Below, piece by piece: positions 25,604-33,695 of a stretch of 64,000 nucleotides of DNA. The notes beneath the pieces are model-generated. The model was given only the letters and a program-made list of their open reading frames with translations. It was not told the origin of the DNA and made no database searches. Source of the stretch: Falsirhodobacter xinxiangensis (GTDB lineage: Bacteria; Pseudomonadota; Alphaproteobacteria; Rhodobacterales; Rhodobacteraceae); NCBI RefSeq assembly GCF_004959935.1, contig NZ_SMYN01000005.1, positions 1 through 64,000 of the forward strand, written 5' to 3'. The position numbers were made by a program, and so were the translations under genes. Numbering within the stretch: position 1 is the first letter of the stretch; each line of letters opens with the position of its first letter.

Positions 25604-27001
25604 CTACTGCGCCTCTGCCGGAGAGGTCAGGATTCCTTCGGACCATGTGCCGCTGCTGACCTGACCGGAGGCATAGGTCAGGGTGCCGGTCCCGTGCGGG
25701 CGGTTGGCCGCGAACTCGCCTTCATAGACGTCGCCGGTGGCGTAGGTCAGCTTGCCCGTGCCGTCGAACTGCCCGGCCTTCCAGCCGCCGATGTAATGAT
25801 AACCGTCCGGGCGCTTCAACTCGCCCTGGCCCTCGCGCAGGCCTTTCGCCCAGCCGCCGGTATAGATCATTCCGTCGGCATAGGTCGCGGTGCCGGTGCC
25901 CTCGCGTTCGCCCGCCTTCCAGTCGCCGTCATAGCGGTATCCGTCGGGCATGGTCATCACGCCGCGGCCTTCGTATTTGCCCTGCACGAAGGCGCCCTCA
26001 TAGACGGTGCCGCCGTGATCGGCACGGCCTTGCCCTTCGATGCGCCCCTCCACCCAGTCGCCGTCATAGGTCGATCCGTCGGCATAGGTGATCTTGCCCT
26101 TGCCTTGCGGCTGACCGCCCGCGAAAGCGCCCTGATAGGTCGAACCGTCGGCATAGCTGGCGCGGCCCTGACCCTCGATCCGGCCTTCGGCCCAGTCGCC
26201 GTCATAGGAATAGCCGTCCTTGCGGGTGAAGACGCCCTTGCCCTGCCGCTGGTCATGCACGAACTGCCCGCCATAGGTGTCGCCATTGGCATAGGTCACG
26301 CGCCCGACGCCATGACGCTGGCCGTTCTCCAGCGGGCCTTCATAGATGTCGCCATTCGCCTGCGTCAGCTTGCCGGTGCCGTTGATCTGGCCGCCCGTCC
26401 AGCCGCCGACATAGCGCAGCCCTTCGGTGGTCGTCAGGCTGCCCTGACCTTCGGGCTGCCCGCCGACCAGCGCGCCTTCATAGACCGAGCCGTTGGAATA
26501 GGTGATGCGGCCATTGCCTTCCTTGGCCCCGTCCAGCCATTCGCCGTCATAGACATAGCCGTCGGGGGTCTGGATGCGCCCGCGTCCTTCCTGGCGCCCG
26601 CCCGCGAAACCGCCGGTATAGGTCGAGCCGTCGGCATAGGTCGCAACGCCCTCGCCCGTCCGCTCGCCCGCCAGCCAGTCGCCCTCATAGGTCGAGCCGT
26701 CGGCAAAGGTAATCTTCCCGCGACCCTCGGGGCGGCCGGCGACGAAATCGCCCTCATAGACCGAACCGTTGGGATAGCGGGCGGTGCCTTTGCCGCTGAT
26801 CTGACCGTTTTCCCAAGTGCCGGTGTATTCATAGCCGCTGGGCAGCCGGTAGGTGCCGGTTCCATGCTGAAGCCCGTTCAGGAACGTGCCCTCATAGACC
26901 GAGCCGTCGTCATACTGTTTCGTCTCGACCGCGCCCTGCGCGGTGGACATATGGGCAAGGCCGATCGCAAGGATGCCGCCGATCCAGAACCGTTTTGCCA
27001 T
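25604..27001 (-). CDS. Secreted MORN-repeat protein
   Basis: A 465-residue protein made of a signal peptide (about residues 1-24, ending STAQGA) and about 18 consecutive 23-residue MORN repeats, with a short non-repeat tail. Typical units read [20 protein letters not shown]; one unit, ending ADHGG, is a residue short. Eukaryotic MORN repeats bind phospholipids or act as rigid spacers; bacterial functions are mostly unknown. GGAGGTG directly precedes ATG 27001. A TTGCAC-N17-TAGGTC promoter lies upstream in the region shared with wrbA. The 129 bases between its stop and the sugar dehydrogenase gene hold only a small GC hairpin at 25563-25579. Confidence 0.88.
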   Translation of the reverse strand: MAKRFWIGGILAIGLAHMSTAQGAVETKQYDDGSVYEGTFLNGLQHGTGTYRLPSGYEYTGTWENGQISGKGTARYPNGSVYEGDFVAGRPEGRGKITFADGSTYEGDWLAGERTGEGVATYADGSTYTGGFAGGRQEGRGRIQTPDGYVYDGEWLDGAKEGNGRITYSNGSVYEGALVGGQPEGQGSLTTTEGLRYVGGWTGGQINGTGKLTQANGDIYEGPLENGQRHGVGRVTYANGDTYGGQFVHDQRQGKGVFTRKDGYSYDGDWAEGRIEGQGRASYADGSTYQGAFAGGQPQGKGKITYADGSTYDGDWVEGRIEGQGRADHGGTVYEGAFVQGKYEGRGVMTMPDGYRYDGDWKAGEREGTGTATYADGMIYTGGWAKGLREGQGELKRPDGYHYIGGWKAGQFDGTGKLTYATGDVYEGEFAANRPHGTGTLTYASGQVSSGTWSEGILTSPAEAQ

Positions 27002-27028
27002 GCCATCACCTCCGGGAGTTTTCGGGCC

Positions 27029-27130
27029 AAGACCTAGTGAAATCGTCGGGTTCGTGCAACCCGTGCAGCTTTGCACAGATACATTGCGGATTTGGCGAAT
27101 GGTGTTTCGCAATCGGCGGGGCTAGGTCTT
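27029..27130. promoter_or_regulatory. Divergent control region with 9-bp inverted repeat
   Basis: AAGACCTAG at 27029-27037 and CTAGGTCTT at 27122-27130 are perfect inverted copies, each beginning about 36-38 bases before the start codon it faces (MORN gene and wrbA). On the minus strand TTGCAC (27059-27054), a 17-base spacer and TAGGTC (27036-27031) form a plausible promoter for the MORN gene. The second copy provides the same TAGGTC towards wrbA, but with a weak -35. Confidence 0.4.
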
Positions 27131-27159
27131 CGGCCAAGGAACATCCAAAGGACAAGACC

Positions 27160-27750
27160 ATGACGAAGCTTGCGATTCTGTTCTACTCCACCTACGGCAC
27201 CAACCACCAGATGGCGGAAATCGCCGCCGAGGCCGCGCGCGCGACGGGGGCTGAGGTCCGCCTGCTGCGCATCGCCGAAACCGCGCCGGAAGCGGTGGTG
27301 AACGGCCAGGACGCGTGGAAGGCACAGGCCGAACGCACTGCCGACATCCCGGTCGCCACGGTCGAGGATATGGAATGGGCGGATGCGTATCTGTTCTCCT
27401 CGCCCACCCGGTTCGGCGGGGCGTCCAGCCAGGTGCGGGCGTTCATCGACACGCTGGGCGGCGCATGGTTCACCGGCAAGCTGGCGAACAAGGCGATCAG
27501 CGCAATGTCTTCGTCGCAATCGCGCCATGCGGGGCAGGAGGCCACGATCCTTGGCCTTTACACCACGTTCATGCATTGGGGCGCCGTGATCGTCGCGCCG
27601 GGCTTCACCGACGAATCCATCGCGAAGTCGGGCGGCAACCCCTATGGCTACAGCCACACCCAGGGCGACGAGTTCACCGAGGATGCGAAGACTGCAATCG
27701 GCCACCAGACCCGCCGTCTGATCGAGTTTGCGGGCAAGATCCGCGGCTGA
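27160..27750 (+). CDS. wrbA: NAD(P)H:quinone oxidoreductase WrbA
   Basis: A 196-residue flavodoxin-like FMN enzyme that reduces quinones by two electrons and so limits oxidative cycling. The FMN phosphate loop [11 protein letters not shown] is at residues 9-19. [21 protein letters not shown] (about 79-99) and the [11 protein letters not shown] segment are also family signatures. Length is standard (about 198). The start ATG 27160 gives the expected [10 protein letters not shown]; an upstream in-frame start has no ribosome site. A GC hairpin follows the stop. It is divergent from the MORN gene. Confidence 0.93.
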   Translation: MTKLAILFYSTYGTNHQMAEIAAEAARATGAEVRLLRIAETAPEAVVNGQDAWKAQAERTADIPVATVEDMEWADAYLFSSPTRFGGASSQVRAFIDTLGGAWFTGKLANKAISAMSSSQSRHAGQEATILGLYTTFMHWGAVIVAPGFTDESIAKSGGNPYGYSHTQGDEFTEDAKTAIGHQTRRLIEFAGKIRG

Positions 27751-27769
27751 CGCGGGCTCTGGACCGCCA

Positions 27770-27798
27770 CATGCCCCGCGCGTATAAGCCGGGGCATG
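27770..27798 (+). terminator. Hairpin after wrbA
   Basis: CATGCCCCG (27770-27778) pairs perfectly with CGGGGCATG (27790-27798) around an 11-base loop, 20 bases beyond the wrbA stop. No T-tract follows, so termination may be partial or Rho-assisted. Confidence 0.45.
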
Positions 27799-27830
27799 AA
27801 ATATCGCATCGCGATCCTTCGAATTAGCCG

Positions 27831-27862
27831 CCCGGCGCGCTGAGTAGCCTTCAGCCGCCGGG
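27831..27862 (+). promoter_or_regulatory. Structured leader hairpin upstream of ileS
   Basis: CCCGGC...GCTGA (27831-27843) pairs with TCAGC...GCCGGG (27851-27862) as 6-bp and 5-bp stems with a small internal loop and a 7-base apical loop. It ends 46 bases before the ileS start. It may be a 5' UTR structure; I see no T-box signature and no known riboswitch fold. Confidence 0.3.
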
Positions 27863-27908
27863 TTCGCTTGCATGGCCCCCACGCATTATTCCCGAAGGAC
27901 CGACCCGA

Positions 27909-30785
27909 ATGACGACGCCCGCCCCGACCGCCACGCCCGACTACCGCGACACCGTTTTCCTGCCAGAGACCGACTTTCCCATGCGCGCCGGCCTGCCGCA
28001 GCGCGAGCCCGAATGGCTGGCCCATTGGGAAAAGATCGGCATCTATGACCGCTTGCGGGAAAAGGCGGGCCGCGCGCCCTTCACGCTGCATGACGGCCCC
28101 CCCTATGCCAACGGGCATCTGCATATCGGCCACGCGCTGAACAAGACGATCAAGGACATGATCGTCCGCTCGCACCAGATGATGGGCTTCGATGCACGTT
28201 ACGTTCCCGGCTGGGACTGCCACGGGCTGCCGATCGAATGGAAGATCGAGGAGCAATACCGCGCCAAGGGGCTGGACAAGGACGCCGTGGACATCGTCGA
28301 TTTCCGTCAGGAGTGCCGCGCCTTTGCCAAGGGCTGGGTGGACATCCAGCGCGACGAGTTCAAGCGCCTTGGCATTACCGGCAACTGGGCCGACCCCTAC
28401 CTGACCATGGACTTCCACGCCGAGGCGGTGATCGCCGACGAGTTCATGAAGTTCCTGATGAACGGCACGCTCTATCAGGGCTCGAAACCCGTGATGTGGT
28501 CGCCGGTCGAAAAGACCGCGCTGGCCGAGGCGGAGGTCGAGTATCACGACCATACCAGCCATACGATCTGGGTGCGGTTCCGCGGCACGGTTTCGGGCGA
28601 AGATGTGTCCGTCGTCATCTGGACCACCACCCCGTGGACCATTCCGCAGAACCGGGCCGTCGCCTTCGGACCGGGCATCGGCTATGGCCTCTATCGCGTC
28701 GGCGAGGTGGCGGAGAACGCGCTGGCGAAGCCGGGCGAGATGCTGGTGCTGGCCGATGGGCTGGCCGAAGGCGTGATGGCGCAGGGCAAGGTCGCGGCGT
28801 TCGAGCGTGTTCGCGATGTGGCGGCTTCCGAATTCGAGGATGTGATCCTTGCCCACCCCTATCGCGGGATCGAGGGCGGCAATGGCGAATGGGATTACGA
28901 CGTCCCCATGCTGCCGGGCGATCACGTTACGGACGAGGCGGGGACGGGGTTCGTGCATACCGCGCCCAGCCATGGCGATGACGACTATCAGCTCGGGCTG
29001 AAATTCGGCCTGCCGATGACCTATAACGTGACCGAGGACAGCTCCTATCGCGCGGACCTGCCGCTGTTCGGCGGGCAGCACATCATCACGGCCGAAGGCA
29101 AGGAAGGCCCGGCCAACGTGTCGAACATCAAGGCGCTGGCGGCGTCGGGTGGGCTCTTGGCAAAGGGGAAGGTCAAGCACTCCTATCCGCATTCGTGGCG
29201 CTCGAAGGCGCCGCTGATCTTCCGCAACACGCCGCAATGGTTCGCGGGGATCGACCGGCCGCTGGACGATGGCATGGGCGAATATGGCGACACGATCCGC
29301 AAACGGGCGCTGGCCTCGATCGAGCGGTTGGTGAAGTTCACCCCCGTTTCGGGGCGCAACCGTCTGCATTCGATGATGGAGGCGCGGCCCGACTGGGTTC
29401 TGTCGCGCCAGCGCGCATGGGGCGTGCCGCTGACCTGCTTCACCAAGGTCGGCGCGAAGCCGGACGATGCGGATTTCCTGCTGCGCGACGCCGAGGTGAA
29501 CGCGAAGATCGTCGCGGCGTTCGAGGCCGAAGGCGCGGATGTCTGGTATAAGGACGGCTTCAAGCAGCAGGTGCTGGGCGATCGGGCGGACGACTACAAC
29601 CAAGTCTTCGACGTGCTGGATGTGTGGTTCGACTCTGGCTCGACCCATGCCTTCGTGCTGCGCGACCGGGCGGACGGGACGGCGGACGGAATCGCGGACG
29701 TCTATCTGGAAGGGACCGACCAGCATCGCGGCTGGTTCCATTCCTCGCTTCTGCAAGCCTGCGGGACGACCGGGCGCGCGCCTTACCGCAATGTCGTGAC
29801 CCACGGCTTCACGCTGGACGAGAAGGGCATGAAGATGTCCAAATCGCTTGGCAATACCGTGGTGCCGGAGCAGATCGTCAAGGAATACGGTGCCGATATC
29901 CTGCGGCTGTGGGTGGCGCAGGCGGATTACACCGCCGACCAGCGCATCGGGAAAGAAATCCTGAAAGGCACGGCGGACAGCTATCGCCGTCTTCGCAACA
30001 CGCTGCGGTTCCTTCTGGGCGCGCTGAAGGGCTTCGACGAGGCCGAGCGGGTCGAGCCTGCGGATATGCCGGAGCTGGAACGCTGGGTGCTGCACCGTCT
30101 GGCCGAGATGGATGCCGAGGTGCGCGCGGGTTACAAGGCGTTCGACTTCCAAGGCGTGTTCCAGAAGCTGTTCACCTTCTGCACGACGGACCTGTCGGCG
30201 GTCTATTTCGACATCCGCAAGGACGCGCTTTATTGCGACGGGCCGGACAGCCTGCGCCGCCGTTCGGCGCGGACCGTGCTGGATCTGATCTTCCACCGTC
30301 TGGTGACGTGGCTGGCCCCAGTTCTGGTCTTCACGACCGAGGATGTGTGGCTGTCGCGCTTCCCCGGCGATGCGTCTTCGGTGCATCTTCTGGACATGCC
30401 GGAAACGCCCGCCGCATGGCTGGACGAGGCACTGGCTGCGAAATGGCAGACGATCCGCGCCGCCCGCCGCGTGGTGACTGCCGCGCTGGAGGTGCAGCGC
30501 ACCGCCAAGGTCATCGGTGCCAGCCTTGAGGCCGCGCCGGTGGTGCGGGTGGCGGACGATCTGCGCGGGGTGCTGGCCTCGGTCGATTTCGCGGAAATCT
30601 GCATCACCTCGGGTCTGGTGCTGGAAGGCGCGGGCGAGGGGTTCACCCTGCCGGACGTTCCGGGCGTCGCAGTGGAATTCCGCGAGGCGGAGGGGCATAA
30701 ATGCGCCCGCTGCTGGCAGATCCTGCCGGATGTGGGCACGCACCAGCATCCCGAAACCTGCGCCCGCTGCGACAGCGTCCTGTGA
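27909..30785 (+). CDS. ileS: Isoleucyl-tRNA synthetase
   Basis: Class I aminoacyl-tRNA synthetase, 958 residues. The HIGH motif is in PPYANGHLHIGHAL (about residues 61-74), the CP1 editing domain includes WTTTPWTIP (about 238-246), and the KMSKS loop is KGMKMSKSLGN (about 640-650). The C-terminal zinc site is formed by CARCW and CARCDS at the extreme end. This is the usual bacterial form with a C-terminal zinc finger. It forms its own transcription unit: a hairpin leader before it and a strong terminator after it. Confidence 0.97.
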   Translation: MTTPAPTATPDYRDTVFLPETDFPMRAGLPQREPEWLAHWEKIGIYDRLREKAGRAPFTLHDGPPYANGHLHIGHALNKTIKDMIVRSHQMMGFDARYVPGWDCHGLPIEWKIEEQYRAKGLDKDAVDIVDFRQECRAFAKGWVDIQRDEFKRLGITGNWADPYLTMDFHAEAVIADEFMKFLMNGTLYQGSKPVMWSPVEKTALAEAEVEYHDHTSHTIWVRFRGTVSGEDVSVVIWTTTPWTIPQNRAVAFGPGIGYGLYRVGEVAENALAKPGEMLVLADGLAEGVMAQGKVAAFERVRDVAASEFEDVILAHPYRGIEGGNGEWDYDVPMLPGDHVTDEAGTGFVHTAPSHGDDDYQLGLKFGLPMTYNVTEDSSYRADLPLFGGQHIITAEGKEGPANVSNIKALAASGGLLAKGKVKHSYPHSWRSKAPLIFRNTPQWFAGIDRPLDDGMGEYGDTIRKRALASIERLVKFTPVSGRNRLHSMMEARPDWVLSRQRAWGVPLTCFTKVGAKPDDADFLLRDAEVNAKIVAAFEAEGADVWYKDGFKQQVLGDRADDYNQVFDVLDVWFDSGSTHAFVLRDRADGTADGIADVYLEGTDQHRGWFHSSLLQACGTTGRAPYRNVVTHGFTLDEKGMKMSKSLGNTVVPEQIVKEYGADILRLWVAQADYTADQRIGKEILKGTADSYRRLRNTLRFLLGALKGFDEAERVEPADMPELERWVLHRLAEMDAEVRAGYKAFDFQGVFQKLFTFCTTDLSAVYFDIRKDALYCDGPDSLRRRSARTVLDLIFHRLVTWLAPVLVFTTEDVWLSRFPGDASSVHLLDMPETPAAWLDEALAAKWQTIRAARRVVTAALEVQRTAKVIGASLEAAPVVRVADDLRGVLASVDFAEICITSGLVLEGAGEGFTLPDVPGVAVEFREAEGHKCARCWQILPDVGTHQHPETCARCDSVL

Positions 30786-30788
30786 CGG

Positions 30789-30812
30789 AAAGGCCCCGCG
30801 AGGGGCCTTTTT
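30789..30812. terminator. Rho-independent terminator after ileS
   Basis: AAAGGCCCC (30789-30797), a GCGA tetraloop and GGGGCCTTT (30802-30810) followed by further T residues. Because A-runs and T-runs flank the stem, it can end both ileS and the convergent GNAT gene, which stops at 30812. Confidence 0.85.
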
Positions 30813-31249
30813 CACACCCGCTTTTCGAAGAAGACGCGGTCGAACCCATCCTCGGTTCGGCAGCCCGTCCGCGTATAGCCAAGGCGTGGATAGATCGACA
30901 GGTTCGCCACCATCGCCGCGTTGGTGTAAAGCCGAACCGAGGCGAGGCCGCGCCGCCGCGCTTCGGCCTCGCAGAACGCCACGAGCGCCTTGCCGATGCC
31001 GCGCCCTGACGCCTCGGGCAGGACGGCGACGTTTTCCAGCAGCATGTTATCGTCATGGGGATGGAGGACGATGAACCCCAGCACATCCCCGTCCGCAGCG
31101 ACATGAACCGCACCGTCCGCGATCAGCGCCGCGTAATCCGCAAGCATGGGCGCGGGCTTGCGTCCAATCGCCGGGATATAGCCGGAATAGGCCGCCTCGG
31201 CGCAGGCGCGGATGGCGGGCTCGTCCTGCGGAACGGCGGGGCGTATCAT
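30812..31249 (-). CDS. GNAT-family N-acetyltransferase
   Basis: A 145-residue acetyltransferase of the GNAT fold. The acetyl-CoA loop VLPEASGRGIGKALVAFCE (about residues 78-96) is canonical, and the C-terminal YPRLGYTRTGCR completes the fold. N-terminal MIRPAVPQDEPAIRAC is typical of small stand-alone GNAT enzymes. The acceptor is unknown. Its start overlaps the stop of the phosphatidylcholine synthase gene (ATGA), so both are made from one mRNA. The shared ileS terminator follows. Confidence 0.85.
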   Translation of the reverse strand: MIRPAVPQDEPAIRACAEAAYSGYIPAIGRKPAPMLADYAALIADGAVHVAADGDVLGFIVLHPHDDNMLLENVAVLPEASGRGIGKALVAFCEAEARRRGLASVRLYTNAAMVANLSIYPRLGYTRTGCRTEDGFDRVFFEKRV

Positions 31250-31938
31250 GCCCGTTTGGGGAACAGTTCCTGCACGATGCCGGCGAACAGCAGATAGACC
31301 GAGGTCACGACCAGCCCCCAATGCGCCCAGCTTTGTGGATGGAAGTCGACCCACGCCGCCCATCCCGCGAACAGCGTCCATGCGATCGCCATCGGCAGGG
31401 ACAGCCAGCGCCAGCGTTCGGTCCGCACGGGGTGGATGAACTTCAGGTTCAGGAACATCGCCACCGTCAGCGCCAGCGAGATCAGCAGGATCACCATCTC
31501 GCCCGGTTTGATCGCGAACAGGACCAGCACGACCATGTTCCAGCAGCCGGGAAAACCCGCAAAGCTGTAATCCTTGGTCTTCATCCGCGTATCGGCGAAA
31601 TAGATGACCGAGCCGTAGACGATCAGGATGATCGTGAGCCAGCCTTCCCACCCTTCCAGCAGCCCCGATTTGAACAGGGCATAGGCCGGAATGAACACAT
31701 AGGTCAGATAGTCGATGATCAGGTCCATCAGGACGCCGTCATAATTCGGCCAGTTCCGCGTCACGTCGTAGCGCCGCGCCAGCGGGCCGTCGATCCCGTC
31801 GACGATCAGCGCCACCACCAGCCACAGGAACATCAGGGACCACTTCTCCTCGACCGCGGCAAGCATGGCCAGCATCGACAGGACCGCGCCGGTGGCGGTC
31901 AGAAGGTGGACGGAGAGGGCTTTGATGCGAAGATCCAT
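31246..31938 (-). CDS. pcs: Phosphatidylcholine synthase
   Basis: A 230-residue CDP-alcohol phosphotransferase that condenses CDP-diacylglycerol directly with choline to make phosphatidylcholine, in the inner membrane. About eight helices are visible. The family motif D-G-x2-A-R...G-x3-D-x3-D is met by Asp50-Gly51, Ala54-Arg55, Gly68, Asp72 and Asp76. The DGIDGPLAR and IIDYLTYVFIPAYAL segments distinguish Pcs from PgsA and PssA. ATG 31938 gives the expected N-terminus; an in-frame ATG 36 bases upstream adds a basic extension. It needs free choline, which fits the choXWV uptake genes at 40.7-43.6 kb. Confidence 0.9.
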   Translation of the reverse strand: MDLRIKALSVHLLTATGAVLSMLAMLAAVEEKWSLMFLWLVVALIVDGIDGPLARRYDVTRNWPNYDGVLMDLIIDYLTYVFIPAYALFKSGLLEGWEGWLTIILIVYGSVIYFADTRMKTKDYSFAGFPGCWNMVVLVLFAIKPGEMVILLISLALTVAMFLNLKFIHPVRTERWRWLSLPMAIAWTLFAGWAAWVDFHPQSWAHWGLVVTSVYLLFAGIVQELFPKRA

Positions 31939-31975
31939 GGCGGGGATGATGGCCTTTCGGGGCAGGGGTGGCAAG

Positions 31976-32887
31976 TCAGGCGCGCGGATGGGCGCGAGAA
32001 TAGACTTCCATCAGCCGCGCGCTGTCCACCGAAGTATAGACCTGGGTCGAGGAAAGCGAGGCGTGGCCAAGCAATGTCTGGATGGTGCGCAGATCGCCGC
32101 CCGCGTTCAGAAGGTGGGTCGCGAAGGAGTGGCGGAAGGCATGCGGCGTTGCCGAAGCTGGAAGACCAAGCCGCGCGCGGGCCTGCGCCACCGCCTTCGC
32201 GACGATGGCCGCATTCAGCGGCCCGCCCCGCGCGCCGCGGAAGGTCGGCCCGGTCGTCAGATCGAAGGGGCACAGGCGGACGTAATGGGCCACCGCCTCG
32301 CGCGCGACGGGCAGGGTAGGGACCAGTCGTTCCTTGCCACCCTTGCCGGTCACGCGCAGCACTTCGGGCAGGGCGGTCCCGGTCAGGGCCAGCGCCTCGG
32401 ATATGCGCAGCCCGCAACCATAAAGCAGCGTGACGACGGCCTGGTCGCGGGCGGCGATCCACTCCTCGGGGTGGTGGGCCACCTCGGTCATCATTTCCCG
32501 CGCGGCGGCTTCGGGCAGGGGGCGTGGCAACGAACGGCGGTATTTCGGCGCGCGGGCCGACAGCATCACGGTCGCATCGCCCCCATGCCGTTCCACCAGC
32601 CAGTCGGTGAAGTTCTTGACCGCCGAAAGCCGCCGCGCCAGCGACCGCGACCCCAGACCCGAGGCGCGTTCGGATGCCATCCATGCCCGGATGTCGCCCT
32701 GCGGCACCGCGATCAGCGCCGGGATGCCGTAGCCTTCGCCCCAATGGCGCGCAAGAAAGTCCAGCCAGCGCGTCACATCCGCGCCGTAAGCCTTCACCGT
32801 CGCCGGGGATGCGCCGTCGAGGCTGCTCAGATGCAGCAGCCACCGGCCCATCGCGTCGCGCGCGGCCGGGGGGATGGCAAGGCTCAT
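31976..32887 (-). CDS. xerC: Tyrosine recombinase XerC
   Basis: A 303-residue site-specific recombinase acting with XerD at dif to resolve chromosome dimers. The N-terminal SAM-like domain is at about residues 8-105. The catalytic domain contains Arg in CGLRISEAL, Lys in GKGGKERLVP, His-x-x-Arg in HAFRHSFATH, His in LLGHASLSS and the nucleophile Tyr284 in QVYTSVD. The pairing with an upstream DUF484 gene is usual for xerC and argues against a mobile-element integrase. Its start overlaps the DUF484 stop by four bases. Confidence 0.92.
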   Translation of the reverse strand: MSLAIPPAARDAMGRWLLHLSSLDGASPATVKAYGADVTRWLDFLARHWGEGYGIPALIAVPQGDIRAWMASERASGLGSRSLARRLSAVKNFTDWLVERHGGDATVMLSARAPKYRRSLPRPLPEAAAREMMTEVAHHPEEWIAARDQAVVTLLYGCGLRISEALALTGTALPEVLRVTGKGGKERLVPTLPVAREAVAHYVRLCPFDLTTGPTFRGARGGPLNAAIVAKAVAQARARLGLPASATPHAFRHSFATHLLNAGGDLRTIQTLLGHASLSSTQVYTSVDSARLMEVYSRAHPRA

Positions 32888-33579
32888 GACAGCCAGCGGC
32901 GCATCACGCGCTCGAACACGCCGGCGAAGAAGGTCAGAAGGTCGGCGCCATGGGTCGCCTTGAACTGTTCGGGGTCTTCGGAGCCCATCGCCAGCATCCC
33001 CGGAAGCCGCCCGCGCCCAAGATCCAGCACCAGAAGCGCCTCGGACCGGATCCAGCCCGCGTGATCGCCATAGACGGCTTCGGAGCCCTGATCGGTCTGG
33101 CGCAGGGTCACGCGGCGGTCGCGCATCGACCGCCCGCCCGCGACGTAATCGGCAATGAGCCCCGGCTGCGCCATCCGCAGAACGTCCAGCTTGGTCAGCG
33201 CCGGGTCCGCATCCTGCGACGTCTCCAGCACCAGCCGCATGTGATCGACCCGCAGCGTGTCCGACAAATCGCCCGACAGCATGGTCAGCAGCGCCGGAAA
33301 GCTGTGCGGGTCCAGAAGCTGCAGGATCGCGCGGTGGATCTGGTTCGTGCCGGCAAGATTCTCGTATGCCGCCGCGATGACCGAACGGTGGGTATCCTCC
33401 AGCCGGTCCAGCCGCGTCTCCAGCCGTTCCATCGCGATGCCGCGCATGTCGATCACGTTGGTGCCGCGCGCGTTGTCCGTCGCGTCGATCAGCGCGCGCA
33501 TCACGTCGCGATCCTCCAGCACCAGTTCGGGGGCCGAGATGATCCGCTCGCGCAGCTGCGCAAGGATGGGGTCTGACAT
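32884..33579 (-). CDS. DUF484 family protein
   Basis: A 231-residue protein of the DUF484 family, a GAF-like fold of unknown function found next to xerC in many Proteobacteria. The N-terminal helix region starts MSDPILAQLRERIISAPELVLEDRDVM-like with the conserved RDVMRAL stretch (about 24-30). The C-terminal part includes RSEALLVLDLGRGRLPGMLAMGS (about 181-203), a typical DUF484 segment. It has no signal or membrane segment. Translation is coupled to xerC. A 116-base divergent region separates it from gltX. Confidence 0.85.
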   Translation of the reverse strand: MSDPILAQLRERIISAPELVLEDRDVMRALIDATDNARGTNVIDMRGIAMERLETRLDRLEDTHRSVIAAAYENLAGTNQIHRAILQLLDPHSFPALLTMLSGDLSDTLRVDHMRLVLETSQDADPALTKLDVLRMAQPGLIADYVAGGRSMRDRRVTLRQTDQGSEAVYGDHAGWIRSEALLVLDLGRGRLPGMLAMGSEDPEQFKATHGADLLTFFAGVFERVMRRWLS

Positions 33580-33695
33580 GCCTGCTCTCGTTCTTTTGTT
33601 TTGGCGCAGGGTAACGGCGGAAGCCCTTTGCCGCAATGGTGGACAAGGCGGGCCTTCTGTGAAACAGGTTCGCGCGAAGAACCGGAGAGTTTTCC

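Noticed and set aside
25700-26930. Repetitive DNA at 25.7-26.9 kb as a CRISPR or satellite array
   Set aside because: The periodicity is 69 bases and in frame, encoding 23-residue MORN repeats; copies are degenerate and there are no spacers.
27799-27908. T-box riboswitch upstream of ileS
   Set aside because: No T-box consensus or specifier-loop layout is visible, and T-boxes are not expected in this class.
27648-30815. Minus-strand frame of over 1000 codons opposite ileS
   Set aside because: Exact mirror of ileS codon structure; no recognisable protein features.
31976-32887. Tyrosine recombinase as the integrase of a genomic island
   Set aside because: It is paired with DUF484 and has XerC features; no attachment repeats or tRNA lie nearby.
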